Positions 16,535 through 26,154 of a stretch of DNA of 64,000 nt are shown one piece after another (the first letter of the stretch is position 1; each line of letters opens with the position of its first letter). The stretch covers positions 5,394,001-5,458,000 of the forward strand of contig NZ_CP136624.1 of the NCBI RefSeq assembly GCF_032917945.1. Direction: 5' to 3'. The translations under genes were made by a program, and so were the position numbers. The notes beneath the pieces were generated by a model, which saw only the letters and a list, made by a program, of their open reading frames with translations, did no database searches and was not told the origin of the DNA. Origin of the DNA: Bradyrhizobium sp. sBnM-33 (GTDB lineage: Bacteria > Pseudomonadota > Alphaproteobacteria > Rhizobiales > Xanthobacteraceae).

Positions 16535-16720
16535 CTAAAAGCTTCCGTCCTGGATAGCAATGTGCAGCCATTGATCGACAAGGCCTTCAGCGCGATATCG
16601 CTGAAGCCAGTAGGCCTTCTCGGCAAAATCGAACGGCTTGTCGGGATGCACCGCGCAGAGCACGCTCGCGTGCTGCTTCTGCTGGTGGTAGCGGGTCTCC
16701 GAAGCGTCCGTCATCATCAA
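16535..16720 (-). CDS. Small hypothetical protein
   Basis: 61 residues with even, protein-like composition (aromatic and charged residues, e.g. KPFDFAEKAYWLQRYRAEG). Three successive ATG codons at the start leave the exact start open. No motif recognised. It lies 34 bases after the 141-residue hypothetical gene on the same strand and could be co-transcribed with it. Confidence 0.4.
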   Translation of the reverse strand: MMMTDASETRYHQQKQHASVLCAVHPDKPFDFAEKAYWLQRYRAEGLVDQWLHIAIQDGSF

Positions 16721-16754
16721 CCGATCCGCAGCGTGCCGCGCTCAACCACGCAGG

Positions 16755-17180
16755 TTACGCCTCGCCGCTGTCCTTGCGGGCCAGATTGGCTGCGGCGCTA
16801 CGCCCGCTCATCTCGCTCTTCAATTGCTCGAAGCGTCGGCGCGCGTCACTTTCGCGATCGTCGACCATCTGGATCGCGGCTTCCCGCGACATCGGCCCGG
16901 TGACGATCGGCGTGGAGTTCTCCCCGATGGTCTCGTCGACATAGTAGTTGCCATTGTCGAGCCGGACCGTCCATTTGAAACGGATCGCGGTCATTGGGCC
17001 GGGCCCGAACTTGCAGTAGCCGTGCGCCTCGATGGGCGGAGGAGACGTGGGGATGGGCGGAGGGACTACCGGCATCGGCTCCGCGACCGCGGGCTTTTCG
17101 GGTTTGCGACGGCTTTCCGGCGGGTCGAGAATGCTGGCGATCGTCGCCAGGGCGTTGTCGGTCGGGTCGCTTTGGGTCAC
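16755..17180 (-). CDS. Hypothetical protein with proline-rich N-terminal half
   Basis: 141 residues. The N-terminus is acidic, followed by a proline-rich stretch (about 35-50), then a folded-looking part with YCKFGPGPMTAIRFKWTVRLDNGNYYVDETIGE and a charged helical tail (REAAIQMVDDRESDARRRFEQLKSEM). No signal peptide, so probably cytoplasmic. I do not recognise the family. Confidence 0.6.
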   Translation of the reverse strand: MTQSDPTDNALATIASILDPPESRRKPEKPAVAEPMPVVPPPIPTSPPPIEAHGYCKFGPGPMTAIRFKWTVRLDNGNYYVDETIGENSTPIVTGPMSREAAIQMVDDRESDARRRFEQLKSEMSGRSAAANLARKDSGEA

Positions 17181-17299
17181 GATTCAGCCTCCGGATCGAG
17201 CCCGTTTGCGGAATCAGTACGCGTCGCCGCTCAAGGCCCTTGCATTGCTTCCGAATAAAGCTGGGCTTTGTCAATCCGTGGCTTTTTTGAGGCGCGCGC

Positions 17300-18724
17300 T
17301 TAAGCGCAAACCGGAGGTATTTTGTTCTTCCAGGGCCGGACCTGTTCGACCTGGCCGGCCAGCCGGAACAGGGTGGCCTCGTCGCCGAACCTCGCTGAAA
17401 ACATCATGCCGAGCGGCAATCCGGCCTTATTCCATGCCAGCGGCACCGACATCGCCGGCTGCCCGGACATGTTAAACATGGAGGTGCCGGGCATGTAGCG
17501 CCGCAGGATCGGGGCAACGTGCGACAGATCATTTGACATGGTGTTGAGTTCGCCGATGCGCAGCGGCGGCGTACACAAGGTCGGGCACAGGAAGACATCG
17601 CAGCTCTCGAAGAAGGTGGCCAGCGAGCGGGAAATCTGGAAGGCAGCTAGCTGGGCGGCGACATAGTCGGTCGCCGAGGTTCGCTTCGCGTTGCGCGAAT
17701 GCGCCAGCGTCAATATCTCGAGATCATTGTCCGTCATCTCTCGCCCGAGCCGCTGCTCGATCAAGCGGACCGTTAGTGCGGTGTTGCCGCCGACGATAGT
17801 GGTCATGACCGCGGCCGGATCGGCGGCAAGCGCCGGTGCCCGTTCCTCGACGTGATGGCCGAGCCCCGCCAGAAGGCTTGCGATCTCACGCACGGCTGCA
17901 GCGATTTCCGGATCGATGGCATCGCCATACGGCGATTTATCGGTGAACGCGATACGAAGCTTGCCCGGATCGCGGCCGACTTCCTGCGAAAACGGCCGCT
18001 CCGGCGGCGGCGCGACGTAGGGGCTCGACGACTCCGGCCCGTGGATCGCATCCATCATCACCGCGCTGTCGCGCACGCTGATGCTCACGACATGGCCACA
18101 GGAGAATCCGGCCCAGCCTTCGCCGCGATTGGGACCGAGCGGATTGCGCGCCCGGGTCGGCTTTAAGCCGAACACGCCGGAAGCCGAGGCGGGGATGCGA
18201 ATCGAGCCGCCGCCATCGCTGGCGTGCGCGACGGGAAGGATGCGAGCGGCAACCGCCGCCGCGGCGCCGCCGGACGACCCGCCGGAAGAATGCTCTAGAT
18301 TCCAGGGATTGCGGGTCGGCCCGAACAGGCGCGACTCCGTCGTCGGCATCAGGCCGAATTCGGGACTGGAGCTCTTGCCGAAGATGGATACGCCGGTCTC
18401 GAGGAAACGCCGCGCCAGCGTACCGGTATGATCGGCCACAAAATCCTTCAGGACCGTCGCGCCTGAGGTCGTGCGCGTGCCCTCCAGGAGGTCGAGGTCC
18501 TTCAACAGAAATGGCACGCCGGTAAAGGGACCATCGGGCAGGCCGTGTTCGATCTGACGCTCGGCATAGTCGTAATGCTTGACGACCACTGCGTTGATCT
18601 GCGGATCGACCTTTGCGGTGCGGGCGATGGCTTCATCGAGCAATTCCTTGGCCGAGACCTCCTTCTTCCGAACCAGTTCGGCAAGGCCAATCGCGTCGTA
18701 ATTACCGTATTCCTTGAAGGCCAT
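17300..18724 (-). CDS. Amidase (amidase-signature family)
   Basis: 474 residues. The amidase-signature triad is visible: lysine in VPFLLKDLD, and serines in the glycine/serine motif HSSGGSSGGAAAAVAARILP and DGGGSIRIPAS. Members hydrolyse amides to acids and ammonia; the substrate cannot be told from sequence. ATG 18724 is preferred over GTG 18730 because GCGAGG stands 7 bases before it. It is the last gene of a run of five ABC-transporter and dehydrogenase genes, so the transported compound may be an amide or yield one. Confidence 0.85.
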   Translation of the reverse strand: MAFKEYGNYDAIGLAELVRKKEVSAKELLDEAIARTAKVDPQINAVVVKHYDYAERQIEHGLPDGPFTGVPFLLKDLDLLEGTRTTSGATVLKDFVADHTGTLARRFLETGVSIFGKSSSPEFGLMPTTESRLFGPTRNPWNLEHSSGGSSGGAAAAVAARILPVAHASDGGGSIRIPASASGVFGLKPTRARNPLGPNRGEGWAGFSCGHVVSISVRDSAVMMDAIHGPESSSPYVAPPPERPFSQEVGRDPGKLRIAFTDKSPYGDAIDPEIAAAVREIASLLAGLGHHVEERAPALAADPAAVMTTIVGGNTALTVRLIEQRLGREMTDNDLEILTLAHSRNAKRTSATDYVAAQLAAFQISRSLATFFESCDVFLCPTLCTPPLRIGELNTMSNDLSHVAPILRRYMPGTSMFNMSGQPAMSVPLAWNKAGLPLGMMFSARFGDEATLFRLAGQVEQVRPWKNKIPPVCA

Positions 18725-18789
18725 GCACACACCTCGCTTGCCGGCCGGCCGATAGACCGGCCATGCCTGGGGCCATTTACTGCGACGAT

Positions 18790-19779
18790 TTAGCCGAGTA
18801 CGTCCTGATTAATCACGTTCTGGCGCAAGGGATCGCCGTCCAATACGCTCAGAATGTTGCGGGCCGTCTGCTCGCTCATCCGGTCCACGGCTTCCACGGT
18901 GACGCCGGCGACATGCGGCGCCATGATGACGTTCGGCAGGGCGAGCAACGCCTGACCGGCCGGCGGCGGCTCCTGCTCAAAAACGTCGAGGCCCGCGCCG
19001 GCTAGCTTGCCGGACACCAGAGCGGCGTGCAGCGCGGCCTCGTCGACGATTCCGCCACGCGCCGTGTTGATCAGATAGGCAGTCGGCTTCATCCGCTTCA
19101 GCCTGTCGGCATTGAACATGCCGACAGTCTCCGGATTCTTGGGGCAATGGATGCTGACGAAGTCGGCGCGCGGCAGCGCCGCGTTGAGGTCGGCGATCGG
19201 CTCGCAACCGGCGGCCTTGATATCGGCGGGATGCTTATAAGGGTCGAAAACCAGGACGTTCATTTCCATCGCGATGCAGCGCTTGGCGGTGCGCGTGCCG
19301 ATGCGCCCAAAACCTACGATCAGGACGGTCTTGCCGAAGAGGTCATAAGGCAGCATCCCGAGCCTATCCGCCCATTTGTCGTCCCTTACGAGCGAATGCA
19401 TTTCCGTTGCGCGCTTGGCGAGCGTCAGCATCATGAACAGCGCGTGTTCGGCAACCGACGGCGAATTGGCGGTGCCGGCCACCATCAGCGGCACCTTGCG
19501 GCGGCTCAGCGCGGGGACGTCCACGGCGTCGAACCCGACACCGATCCGCGTCACCACCAGCATGTCTTTCGAGGCTTCGAGCTCGGGCTCGCCAAAACGG
19601 GTGCCACCGAGAGCGACGCCGTGGACCGGCGCATGCTCCCTCAGTTTGATATTGAAATCCTCCTGCGAAATCATGTTGGGAAATTCGACGAGCTCGATGT
19701 CGTCTCGCGCGTGAAGCAGCGCTCTTCCCTGCTGTGACATCGATTCAGTGATGAAGATTTTCTTCTTGTTGGTAGCCAT
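18790..19779 (-). CDS. D-isomer-specific 2-hydroxyacid dehydrogenase
   Basis: 329 residues. NAD-binding motif VGFGRIGTRTAKRC (about 155-168), substrate arginine region LINTARGGIVDEAAL, and the catalytic His in PHVAGVT. It belongs with phosphoglycerate and glyoxylate reductases and interconverts a D-2-hydroxyacid and its 2-oxoacid with NAD(P)H. Its place between a sugar-type ABC ATPase and an amidase suggests catabolism of the imported compound rather than serine synthesis. Confidence 0.85.
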   Translation of the reverse strand: MATNKKKIFITESMSQQGRALLHARDDIELVEFPNMISQEDFNIKLREHAPVHGVALGGTRFGEPELEASKDMLVVTRIGVGFDAVDVPALSRRKVPLMVAGTANSPSVAEHALFMMLTLAKRATEMHSLVRDDKWADRLGMLPYDLFGKTVLIVGFGRIGTRTAKRCIAMEMNVLVFDPYKHPADIKAAGCEPIADLNAALPRADFVSIHCPKNPETVGMFNADRLKRMKPTAYLINTARGGIVDEAALHAALVSGKLAGAGLDVFEQEPPPAGQALLALPNVIMAPHVAGVTVEAVDRMSEQTARNILSVLDGDPLRQNVINQDVLG

Positions 19780-19811
19780 TTCCTGCCCTTAGTAACCTCG
19801 CAATTGCGCCG

Positions 19812-20912
19812 TCAAAGGACGACGCCGGTCACCTCGTTTAGCAGGTGCATATTGTTGAGGTCCACAGCCAATCGGAGAGGGGCGCCATCCTGCGCGCCAG
19901 CATTGGGATTGACTCGGCCGCAGACCTGCGAGCCTTCCAGCGTAAAATAGATCAGCGTCTCCATTCCCATCGGCTCGGTGACATCGAGCACCGTGTCGAA
20001 GGCCTCCACGCCGGGTGCAAGATGCGGCCGAGCCTCGGTGATATGCTCGGGTCGCAGCCCCAGCAGCAGTTTGTCCGTGCGCGGAATGCCCTGATAGCGG
20101 GCGGCGCGGGCCGGCGGCAGCGGGAAGGCGATGCGGTCGGTCAACCGGATGTGCACCTTGCCGGCGAGATCCTCCAACCGGCACGGGATGAAATTCATCG
20201 CCGGCGAGCCGATGAAGCTGGCGACGAATTTCGTCGCCGGCTTGTGATAGAGCTCGTTCGGCGTGCCGATCTGCTCGATGCGGCCATGGTTCATCACCAC
20301 CACGCGGTCGGCCAGCGTCATCGCCTCCACCTGGTCGTGGGTCACGTAGACCGTCGTGGTGCGGACCTTCTGGTGCACCTTCTTGATCTCGATCCGCATC
20401 TGCACGCGCAGCTTGGCGTCAAGATTGGACAACGGCTCGTCGAACAGAAACACCTTTGGGTTACGCACGATGGCGCGGCCCATGGCGACGCGCTGGCGCT
20501 GGCCGCCGGACAACTGTTTCGGCTTGCGGTCGACCAGTTCGACGATGTCGAGCATGCGCGCGGCCTCGTCGATACGGCTCTTGATCTCGGCCTTCGGGTA
20601 GCGCTTCAGCCGCAATCCGAACGACATGTTTTCCGCAACCGTCATGTGCGGATAAAGCGCGTAGTTCTGAAACACCATCGCGATATCGCGATCCTTCGGC
20701 GGCACGTCGTTGACGATGTCGCCGCCGATCATGATGTCGCCGTCGGAGATATCTTCCAGGCCCGCGATCATCCGCAGCGTTGTCGACTTGCCGCAGCCCG
20801 ATGGTCCGACCAGCACGACAAACTCATGGTCCGCGATGTCGAGGTCGATGCCGCGCACCGCCTCGACCTCGTCATAGCGCTTCACAACCTTACGCAACGT
20901 CACGTCAGCCAT
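19812..20912 (-). CDS. ABC transporter ATP-binding protein (MalK/UgpC type)
   Basis: 366 residues. Walker [10 protein letters not shown] (about 37-45), ABC signature LSGGQRQRV, Walker [13 protein letters not shown] and H-loop VTHDQ are all present. The C-terminal 120 residues form the TOBE/OB-fold domain typical of carbohydrate importers (LLGLRPEHI). It powers the two permeases encoded just upstream. The start at 20912 lies 4 bases after the permease stop; the longer frame to 20933 would overlap it. Confidence 0.9.
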   Translation of the reverse strand: MADVTLRKVVKRYDEVEAVRGIDLDIADHEFVVLVGPSGCGKSTTLRMIAGLEDISDGDIMIGGDIVNDVPPKDRDIAMVFQNYALYPHMTVAENMSFGLRLKRYPKAEIKSRIDEAARMLDIVELVDRKPKQLSGGQRQRVAMGRAIVRNPKVFLFDEPLSNLDAKLRVQMRIEIKKVHQKVRTTTVYVTHDQVEAMTLADRVVVMNHGRIEQIGTPNELYHKPATKFVASFIGSPAMNFIPCRLEDLAGKVHIRLTDRIAFPLPPARAARYQGIPRTDKLLLGLRPEHITEARPHLAPGVEAFDTVLDVTEPMGMETLIYFTLEGSQVCGRVNPNAGAQDGAPLRLAVDLNNMHLLNEVTGVVL

Positions 20913-20916
20913 GAGA

Positions 20917-21828
20917 TCAACCCTTTGTCGCACCGGCGGTCAGGCCGGCAATGTAATAGTCCATCAGGAATGCGTAGATGATGAGCGGCGGCGCAGCACC
21001 GAGCAGGGCGCCGGTCATGATCTGCCCCCAGTTGAACACGTCGCCCTTGATCAGTGAGGTAATGATGCCGACCGGCATCACCAACTGGTCGGTCGATGTC
21101 GTGAACACCAGCGGATAGAGGAATTGCGCCCATGACACCGTGAAAGCGAAGATGGTAGCCGCAATGATGCCGGGAAAGGCAACCGGAATGAATATCCGCG
21201 TCAGCGTCTGGATCCAGGACGCGCCGTCGATGACGGCGGCTTCATCTAGCTCTTTCGGTATCGAGGCGAAGTAACCGATCATGATCCATGTGCAGAACGG
21301 CACCGTGAGCGTCGGATAGAGAATAAGCAGCACGTACCATCTGTTGATGAGCTGGATGCCGGTCCAGTCGCCGATCACCGCGAACATCTTGAAAAGCGGA
21401 ATGAAGAGCAGTGTCTCTGGAATGAGATAGGTCAGGAACACGCCCGTCGCGAGCGTTGCCGAACCCCAGAACCGCATTCGCGCCAGGGCGAAAGCCGCCG
21501 GCACCGATATCAGCATGGTGATGGTAACGACGAAGATCGAGACGATTGCCGAATTCCAGAAGAAGCGCAGAAACTGGTTCGACGTCAGCAGACCGACATA
21601 GTTCTCGAGCGTTGGGTGGAACACCCACCACGGATTAGTCGCGGCCGAAATCTCGGCGCTGCTCTTCAATGAAGTGATGAGCATGTAGATCGGAGGCGTC
21701 AGCGAGAAAATGGCGAAGATCACCAGGAAAAAATAGGACCAGCGCAGCGCCCAGGCCCGATCGCGGCTCATGCTGCCGTACTTGACCTTGCGGGTCGGCG
21801 CGGTCTTGTCGATTGTTACTGTTGTCAT
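20917..21828 (-). CDS. Sugar-type ABC transporter permease (MalG-like)
   Basis: 303 residues with six hydrophobic segments. The EAA loop that docks the ATPase reads [28 protein letters not shown]. The start at 21828 shares one base with the preceding permease stop (TGATG), so translation is coupled. Second permease of the importer. Confidence 0.9.
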   Translation of the reverse strand: MTTVTIDKTAPTRKVKYGSMSRDRAWALRWSYFFLVIFAIFSLTPPIYMLITSLKSSAEISAATNPWWVFHPTLENYVGLLTSNQFLRFFWNSAIVSIFVVTITMLISVPAAFALARMRFWGSATLATGVFLTYLIPETLLFIPLFKMFAVIGDWTGIQLINRWYVLLILYPTLTVPFCTWIMIGYFASIPKELDEAAVIDGASWIQTLTRIFIPVAFPGIIAATIFAFTVSWAQFLYPLVFTTSTDQLVMPVGIITSLIKGDVFNWGQIMTGALLGAAPPLIIYAFLMDYYIAGLTAGATKG

Positions 21829-22763
21829 CAGGCTTCGTTCCCGCGTTTGTTGATGTCGCGCAGGATGAAAATCGCTGCGATCGCCAGGATCGGCACCATG
21901 AAGAGGGAGACGCTGGCGCCCAGCGGTATATCGCTGCCCTCGATTCCAATGCGGAACGCCCACGTCGCGAAGATATGGGTGTGATCGAGCGGGCCGCCCG
22001 CGGTCAGGATGCGCACGATGTCAAAATTGGCGAACGTCACGATCAACGAGAACAGCGTCGTAATCGCGATGATGTTTCGCATCATCGGCAGCGTCACGTA
22101 CCAGATGCGTTGCCACCAATTGGCACCGTCGATAGCGGCGGCTTCGTAAAGCTGTTCCGGCACGGATTTCAGCGCCGCCAGATACATGATCATGAAGAAC
22201 GGCGCACCGACCCAAATGTTGACGAGAATGACCGAGAAGCGCGCCCACATGGCATCGCCGGTCCATGGGATCGGCCCGATGCCGAAGAACGAGAGCGTGT
22301 AGTTGAATGCGCTGTAGGAGGGATCGAACAGCCACAGCCAGGCGAGCGTGCTCATCGCCGGCGGAATCACCCACGGCACCAGCAGCATGCCGCGCCATTT
22401 ACGCTGGCCCTTGGCCGGAATGTTGTGAACGAAATGCGCAATGATAAAGCCCAGCAGCGCCTTGAAGACGACGGCCGTGATCGCGAAGATGCAGGATTGC
22501 TTCACGACGAGCCAGAACGTCTCGCGCCTGAACAGGAACTCGAAATTGCTGAGCCCGACGAAGCGCTGCATCGACTTGTTCAAGGTGGCCAGGTGCAGCG
22601 CATAGAAGGCCGGATAGATCACGAGAGTCGCGATCAGGAGGATCAGCGGCAGCGTCATCAGGAACGCCACGCTTGATTTGCGCCTGAGCATTTTGTGTAG
22701 GCTCGAGCGCTTGCGCGCGGCTTGTGCGGCGCCCCGGTTCGGCTGCAATGCGACGTCAGCCAT
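21828..22763 (-). CDS. Sugar-type ABC transporter permease (MalF-like)
   Basis: 311 residues, basic N-terminus then six membrane segments. EAA loop: QLYEAAAIDGANWWQRIWYVTLPMMRN. First permease gene, 110 bases downstream of the binding-protein gene and separated from it by a stable hairpin. Confidence 0.9.
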   Translation of the reverse strand: MADVALQPNRGAAQAARKRSSLHKMLRRKSSVAFLMTLPLILLIATLVIYPAFYALHLATLNKSMQRFVGLSNFEFLFRRETFWLVVKQSCIFAITAVVFKALLGFIIAHFVHNIPAKGQRKWRGMLLVPWVIPPAMSTLAWLWLFDPSYSAFNYTLSFFGIGPIPWTGDAMWARFSVILVNIWVGAPFFMIMYLAALKSVPEQLYEAAAIDGANWWQRIWYVTLPMMRNIIAITTLFSLIVTFANFDIVRILTAGGPLDHTHIFATWAFRIGIEGSDIPLGASVSLFMVPILAIAAIFILRDINKRGNEA

Positions 22764-22832
22764 GGTGTGCTTTCATCCCTATAACGTTTCTGTCGGCTTT
22801 GCCGGGCCTGCGATTGAAGGTGGAATGGGAAT

Positions 22833-22858
22833 GGCGGCCTGCGATCAGGCAGGCCGCC
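22833..22858 (-). terminator. Intercistronic hairpin between binding-protein and permease genes
   Basis: GGCGGCCTGC and GCAGGCCGCC form a perfect 10-bp stem with loop GATCAG. No T-run follows on the minus strand. Such hairpins after binding-protein genes commonly stabilise the upstream mRNA or cause partial termination, giving more binding protein than permease. Confidence 0.6.
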
Positions 22859-22873
22859 AGAGTATCCCGTCCG

Positions 22874-24214
22874 TCAGCTCCGCATGAAGCCTTCGCACTC
22901 GCCTTCAGCCCAGGCGAGCACCTTTTCCATCGCTTCGCCCTGGTGATAGCGCAGGCACATCTTGGTCAGGGTCGCCTGCGTATAGATCTGCTGTGCGATC
23001 TTCGGCGGGGCGGGCGCCGCGGCGATCGAAAGAGTCTGGTGGTTGTGCGGGTTCGGGTAGTGGTAGAGCGTGCCCTTCGGCGGCCCTTCCTCCTGCCAGA
23101 CCTTCAGCGTGGTGAGCTTTTCGTAGCAGGGCAGGTCGTAGCCGCCGCTCGCCACACACATCTTCTCGATCGCATCCGGTTGCGAAAGAGCCCTGAGCAC
23201 GCTCTTGGCCGCTTCCTTGTTCTTGGAGAACGACCAGGTGCCCCAGAAATAGGACAGGTATGGCGCATAACGGCCCTTCGGCCCGACCGGGAAGCCGTGA
23301 GTCCAGCACTGCTCGGCGACCTGCGGCGCGTCGCGTTTGGCAACGGCCCAGGCACTCGGCGGGTTCATGATCAGTGCGCCCCTGCCGGAGACAAGCCATT
23401 TGTTGTTGGAGGAGTCGTCCCAGGCGCCGGCGTCCGGCGGCAGGAAGGAGATCAGCTTCTTGTAGTATTCGAGCGCCTGACGCACGGCGTCGGTCTTGAC
23501 GGTGACGTTACCCTTCTCATCAACGAGGGCTGCACCGAACGACTGGAAGATTGCGCCCGCTGTATCGACGTTGTCGCTGGTCTCGCCAAGTCCGATGCCG
23601 AACGGAACGCCGCCTTTCTGGCAAGCCTCCGCGGCCTTGAGGAAGGTGTCCAAGGTCCAACTGTCGGCCTTCGGCGGGGCACCGGCCGGATACAGTGCCT
23701 GCACATCGATGCCGGCATGCTGCTTCATCAGGTCGATGCGGGAGCAGGGACCCTTGATCTGGCTGCCGACGCTCGCGGGCACCGCCAGCCATTTGCCTTT
23801 GGACTGGCCAAGATATTTCACGGTACCATTGGGTTCGCCGTTCTGCTTGATGAGGCCTTCCATGACGTCGTTCATGGGTTCCAGCAGCTCGGCCTGCGCA
23901 TGCGGCCACCAGGTCGGCATGGCAAGAATGTCGTGGCCGGATTTCGCCTGTGCTTCGGCTGCGATGGTGAGCAGGTTCTTGTTGCCCTGGCTCGGGATGT
24001 AGTCGATCTGAACCTCGACCTTCTCCTTTTCCGCCCAGGCATTGACGATATCTGTCGAGGCCTTGTTGGCACCGGGAACCCAGTGGTCCCAGAAACCGAT
24101 CGATAGCTTACCGGCGGCATAAGCGCCGCGCACATACGGCGCGGTGATGAGCGCTGCGGATGATAGCGCTGTCGCAGCAACGAATTGTCGGCGAGAAAGC
24201 TTCCTGCGTGACAT
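22874..24214 (-). CDS. Extracellular solute-binding protein, family 1 (Tat-exported)
   Basis: 446 residues. The N-terminus MSRRKLSRRQFVAATALSSAA is a twin-arginine signal (SRRQFV), so the folded protein would be exported to the periplasm by Tat. The rest is a family 1 solute-binding fold, with GFWDHWVPGANKAS after the signal. Family 1 proteins usually bind oligosaccharides, glycerol-phosphate or similar. It heads the operon binding protein, two permeases, ATPase, hydroxyacid dehydrogenase, amidase. Confidence 0.87.
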   Translation of the reverse strand: MSRRKLSRRQFVAATALSSAALITAPYVRGAYAAGKLSIGFWDHWVPGANKASTDIVNAWAEKEKVEVQIDYIPSQGNKNLLTIAAEAQAKSGHDILAMPTWWPHAQAELLEPMNDVMEGLIKQNGEPNGTVKYLGQSKGKWLAVPASVGSQIKGPCSRIDLMKQHAGIDVQALYPAGAPPKADSWTLDTFLKAAEACQKGGVPFGIGLGETSDNVDTAGAIFQSFGAALVDEKGNVTVKTDAVRQALEYYKKLISFLPPDAGAWDDSSNNKWLVSGRGALIMNPPSAWAVAKRDAPQVAEQCWTHGFPVGPKGRYAPYLSYFWGTWSFSKNKEAAKSVLRALSQPDAIEKMCVASGGYDLPCYEKLTTLKVWQEEGPPKGTLYHYPNPHNHQTLSIAAAPAPPKIAQQIYTQATLTKMCLRYHQGEAMEKVLAWAEGECEGFMRS

Positions 24215-24671
24215 AACGTTTCCTCTTTGCTGAGCCAGATTTTGGTTCTTGTTATTCTTCTCCGTCTGGCGGGAAGCCGCTTCGAGGCGGCGGCCAGCGG
24301 AGATTTTGTAATCGGATCAGACCAGAATTGTTTGCATCTGTCGAGAAAACACAGCGGCCACCGTTATTGAACTAACGTTGCGTGGAAATTCCGGGCAGCG
24401 GGAGCGACGATGTCGTGTCCTCGATATCGTCAATAATTGACAGGTGATATTGCGGCGCACACTTTGCATTCGAGCAGGGGGGCGCTATTGGGCCGCAGCC
24501 GACCGACGGCACGCGTAACTGCTTGCGCGGAAGCTGTTTCCTGCCGGGGAACTATCCGGCGCAGCGGTGGACGAGTTTGGGGCGGAAACGATAGTTTAGG
24601 CGCCGAAAGATTCTCGCGCGCTTTGGCGATTGCGCGTGGCAAATTTCACGATCGACCATGGAGACCCGACA
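24215..24671. other. Intergenic region between divergent genes
   Basis: 457 bases between the binding-protein gene (minus) and the Spy-like gene (plus). Both promoters must lie here, but I see no convincing consensus, operator or hairpin, and no protein-like ORF. Confidence 0.5.
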
Positions 24672-25439
24672 ATGACACGTCCTCAACAGCTTGCGCCGAT
24701 GCCGTCGCGCTGGTGTTTTGTATTTGGCGCCATCGTCGTGCTGGCTCTTGGCGCGTGTGCGACGGCGAACGCGCAAGGGCTGGTGCAGGGCGTGCAGCAA
24801 GGGGCGCGCGAAGGCAACAAGGCTGCCGGCCCGGTCGGTGGCGTGCTGGGCGGCGCGATCGGCGGCGTCGTAGGCGTGGTCACGGGCGTCACCGGCGTTC
24901 TGACCGGGGGCAACAACAATACCAAGGCCGGACAGGCTCCGGCAGCGAAGGAATCCAAGCAGGGCGAGCCTTCAAAGCAGGGTGAGGCCTCGAAGCCTCC
25001 GAAGGGGTCCAAAGCGACGAAAACCGCAAAGCAGCAACAACCGCAGCAGCCGGCCGTCCTCACCCAAGCCGGCGCGCCGCAACTGACAGCCGAACAGATC
25101 GTCGCCAACAGCGACGCCAATATCGAGCGGATCAAGAAGGAGCTGAATCTCACGCCCGAGCAGGAGAAGCATTGGGCCGCGTTCAACAGTGCGATGCACT
25201 ATCTCGGCCATAACGGCGCCGATCGCCTCAATCTGCGCATTGCGCGCGCCAAGCGCGATCCTCCCGACGACATCATCGAGCAGATGCGCAACGAGGCCCA
25301 ATTTCTCAACGACCGCGCCGTCGATCAGCGCAACGTGGCCGATGCCGCCGAGCCGCTATTTGCCAGCCTGAACGACAAACAAAAGGCGGTCTTCATTCAG
25401 GAAATGGTCAATCTGAGCCATGAGCGCGGGCTCGACTAA
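24672..25439 (+). CDS. Periplasmic Spy/CpxP-like protein with glycine-zipper and LTxxQ-type helix
   Basis: 255 residues. N-terminal export signal (about 10-35, ALGACATANAQG; a lipobox-like cysteine is present but not ideal). Residues about 45-75 are a glycine zipper (GPVGGVLGGAIGGVVGVVTGVTG) able to insert in membranes. A Lys/Gln/Pro-rich linker follows. The C-terminal half has LNLTPEQEKHWAAF, the LTxxQ helix of Spy/CpxP periplasmic chaperones. Likely an envelope-stress protein. The start at 24672 is preferred over 24630 because it gives the signal peptide. Confidence 0.65.
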   Translation: MTRPQQLAPMPSRWCFVFGAIVVLALGACATANAQGLVQGVQQGAREGNKAAGPVGGVLGGAIGGVVGVVTGVTGVLTGGNNNTKAGQAPAAKESKQGEPSKQGEASKPPKGSKATKTAKQQQPQQPAVLTQAGAPQLTAEQIVANSDANIERIKKELNLTPEQEKHWAAFNSAMHYLGHNGADRLNLRIARAKRDPPDDIIEQMRNEAQFLNDRAVDQRNVADAAEPLFASLNDKQKAVFIQEMVNLSHERGLD

Positions 25440-25455
25440 GGTGGGTCGGCCGGAC

Positions 25456-25512
25456 GAATAGCCGGGTACGTGTGCCCTGGGGTAGGTTGAAAGGCACGGC
25501 ACCCGGCTATTC
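25456..25512. repeat. Long imperfect inverted repeat
   Basis: GAATAGCCGGGT (25456-25467) is exactly complementary to ACCCGGCTATTC (25501-25512), and an inner GTGCC/GGCAC pair lies between. It stands 17 bases after the Spy-like gene and could end its transcript, though no T-run follows. Confidence 0.5.
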
Positions 25513-25741
25513 TGCCGCAGCGGCGCGGCACCTCCCAATCTCATTGCAATGATGATGAAACCCTGACGGACTCGCGCCTTACTGATGGCTGACTTGCGGC
25601 GTTGTCGGGAACTTCATTATTTGAGGGGCGGTGTGGCGTCCCAACATCATTGCGCCATGCCACCACAGCACCAAAAACCAATTCGGCCGAGTCGGACGCC
25701 GCCGAAGAATTAAGGTCCGGACCCGTTGATGCAGCGAGGCC
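25513..25741. other. Intergenic region without visible features
   Basis: No protein-like ORF, hairpin or consensus promoter seen between the inverted repeat and the convergent VOC gene end. Confidence 0.5.
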
Positions 25742-26143
25742 TCAGGTTTTCGGAAAGTTCAGCTCCACGCCGACACCATCGGGATCGTAGAGGAAGAACT
25801 GCGTATCGCCGGTGCGCGGCACGATGCTCTCGCGAAATTTGACGCCTTTCGACTGCAGTCGCCTTCGCATACCCTCGACATCGGTGGCGGCAAAGGCGAT
25901 ATGGTCAAGCCGGCCGGTATCTTCATACTTTTTCTCGGTGCCGCGCACCACGATGCCCTCACGCGGCTTGCGCGTGCCCATCAGATGCACCGTGGCCGTG
26001 CCACCGGAATAGAGCCAGTAGCCGGGGAAATCGAGCGGCGGACGATCGCCGTTTTCCAGCCCGAGCACATCGCAATAGAAATCCTTGGTGCGCTCAAGAT
26101 CGGCGGGCTCAATGGTGTAGTGCTGCAGTCCGCCAAGTCCCAT
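25742..26143 (-). CDS. VOC family protein (glyoxalase/dioxygenase fold)
   Basis: 133 residues, one VOC module pair: HYTIEPADLERTKDFYCDVLGLENG at the start and DTQFFLYDPDGVGVELNF at the end, with histidine and glutamate positions for metal (H9, H in RLDHIAFAA, E in VELNF). Could be a glyoxalase, ring-cleavage dioxygenase or binding protein. It lies 12 bases after the flavin hydroxylase gene on the same strand, so the two may act on the same compound. Confidence 0.8.
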   Translation of the reverse strand: MGLGGLQHYTIEPADLERTKDFYCDVLGLENGDRPPLDFPGYWLYSGGTATVHLMGTRKPREGIVVRGTEKKYEDTGRLDHIAFAATDVEGMRRRLQSKGVKFRESIVPRTGDTQFFLYDPDGVGVELNFPKT

Positions 26144-26154
26144 GGCCGTTCTCC

